A stretch of 5,189 nt of DNA from Moorella sp. UBA4076. GTDB taxonomy: Bacteria; Bacillota; DSM-521; Neomoorellales; Neomoorellaceae. Positions 4,737-5,189 of the stretch are shown here, one piece after another (the stretch's first letter is position 1; the number at the start of each line of letters is the position of its first letter). Where the stretch lies: the NCBI GenBank assembly GCA_002383405.1, contig DFYS01000070.1, positions 5,236 to 10,424 on the forward strand. Direction: 5' to 3'. Position numbers and translations under genes: made by a program. The notes under the pieces are model-generated. The model did no database searches. It worked only from the letters and a program-made list of their open reading frames with translations, and was not told the origin of the DNA.

Positions 4737-4766
4737 ACAACCCTCTAGAGGTTGTTTTTTCTTTTT
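4734..4766 (+). terminator. Terminator-like hairpin with T-run upstream of ftsE
   Basis: AAAACAACC (4734-4742) pairs with GGTTGTTTT (4750-4758) around a 7-nt loop, and the T-rich tract runs to 4766 with one C interruption. This is a rho-independent terminator architecture for plus-strand transcripts. The left arm overlaps the proposed -10 element, so a transcript starting near 4743 would lack it and escape termination, whereas read-through from upstream would stop. Confidence 0.6.
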
Positions 4767-4782
4767 CCCTGGAGGTGCAGGA

Positions 4783-5189
4783 TTGATTCAGTTTTATAAT
4801 GTCACCAAGGTTTATGCGCCGCATATTACCGCCCTGGATAATATCAGCGTGAAGATAGATAAAGGTGAATTTGTTTTCCTGGTAGGGCCCAGCGGGGCCG
4901 GCAAATCGACTTTTATCCGTCTCCTCTTCCGGGAGGATATACCGACGAAGGGGCAGATCCTCATTGGCGGTCGCAGCATCGCCCGCCTGAAAAGGAGCGA
5001 AGTGCCCTTTTTGCGTCGCAATATCGGCATCGTTTTTCAGGACTTCCGCCTTCTGCCCGAGTGGACGGTTATGGAAAATGTCGCCTTCGCCCTGCGGGTC
5101 ATTGAAGTGCCGGCGCGGGAAATCAAAGCGCGGGTGGAAAAGGCCCTGGCTCAGGTGGGTTTAAGCTACCGGGCACGGATGTTTCCCCA
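4783..5189 (+). CDS. ftsE: FtsE, ATPase of the FtsEX cell-division ABC complex (3' end outside window)
   Basis: The first 135 residues of a protein expected to be about 228 long; the frame is open to the window edge. It starts MIQFYNVTKVYAPHITALDN, as FtsE proteins do. The Walker A motif is GPSGAGKST (35-43) and the Q-loop is IGIVFQDFRLLPEWTVMENV (81-100) with Q86; the FQDFRLLP signature separates FtsE from most other ABC ATPases. The signature motif, Walker B and H-loop would lie past the edge. FtsE binds the cytoplasmic face of FtsX and drives activation of peptidoglycan hydrolases at division; in Bacillus FtsEX also affects entry into sporulation. The TTG start is chosen because GGAGGTG (4771-4777) lies 5 nt upstream and the protein begins as the family does. 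ftsX is expected downstream. A sigma-H-like promoter and a terminator-like hairpin precede it. Confidence 0.95.
   Translation, partial: MIQFYNVTKVYAPHITALDNISVKIDKGEFVFLVGPSGAGKSTFIRLLFREDIPTKGQILIGGRSIARLKRSEVPFLRRNIGIVFQDFRLLPEWTVMENVAFALRVIEVPAREIKARVEKALAQVGLSYRARMFP

Noticed and set aside
1..5189. CRISPR array, tRNA, rRNA or an intact transposase gene.
   Set aside because: No regularly spaced identical repeats, no tRNA-like cloverleaf and no transposase motifs were found on either strand.

Overview
The window looks like chromosome from an anaerobic, spore-forming, probably thermophilic Firmicute of the Moorella type. This is an inference from several signs: strong GGAGG-type ribosome binding sites, many TTG starts (four of the seven genes: the YitT-family gene, transketolase N, the nucleotidyltransferase and ftsE), a transketolase split into two genes, sigma-H-like promoters and fairly GC-rich coding DNA. 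No 16S or other species marker is present.

Layout. Positions 1-226 are a leader without a convincing gene, ending in a sigma-H-like promoter. Positions 227-1069 encode a YitT-family membrane protein with a C-terminal DUF2179 domain. The N-terminal half of a transketolase follows (1242-2057) and the C-terminal half lies at 2431-3360. The 373-nt gap between them holds a 131-bp element with 12-bp perfect terminal inverted repeats starting GTAA, flanked by an exact 8-bp duplication. This is a MITE-like insertion with the signature of the IS66 family.

Positions 3361-4508 form a more AT-rich toxin-antitoxin patch. It starts with a decayed HicAB module (a hicA 5' stub plus a hicB with a late frameshift) and continues with a convergent, apparently intact nucleotidyltransferase/HEPN pair on the minus strand, whose promoter has palindromes on both sides. 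Positions 4509-4783 are non-coding: a 22-bp near-perfect palindrome, a degenerate 7-bp tandem repeat, a second sigma-H-like promoter and a terminator-like hairpin. The window ends inside ftsE (from 4783), the ATPase of the FtsEX division/sporulation ABC complex.

How the parts work together. The two transketolase halves should assemble into one thiamine-diphosphate enzyme of the non-oxidative pentose phosphate pathway, yet their genes are now separated by a mobile element. The YitT-family gene and ftsE, 4.5 kb apart, share the same bipartite upstream motif (AGGAwww, 11-12 nt, GTCGAAA), so both may be switched on by sigma-H at the onset of stationary phase or sporulation. The toxin-antitoxin patch appears to have been inserted between these housekeeping genes, with one module dead and one probably live.
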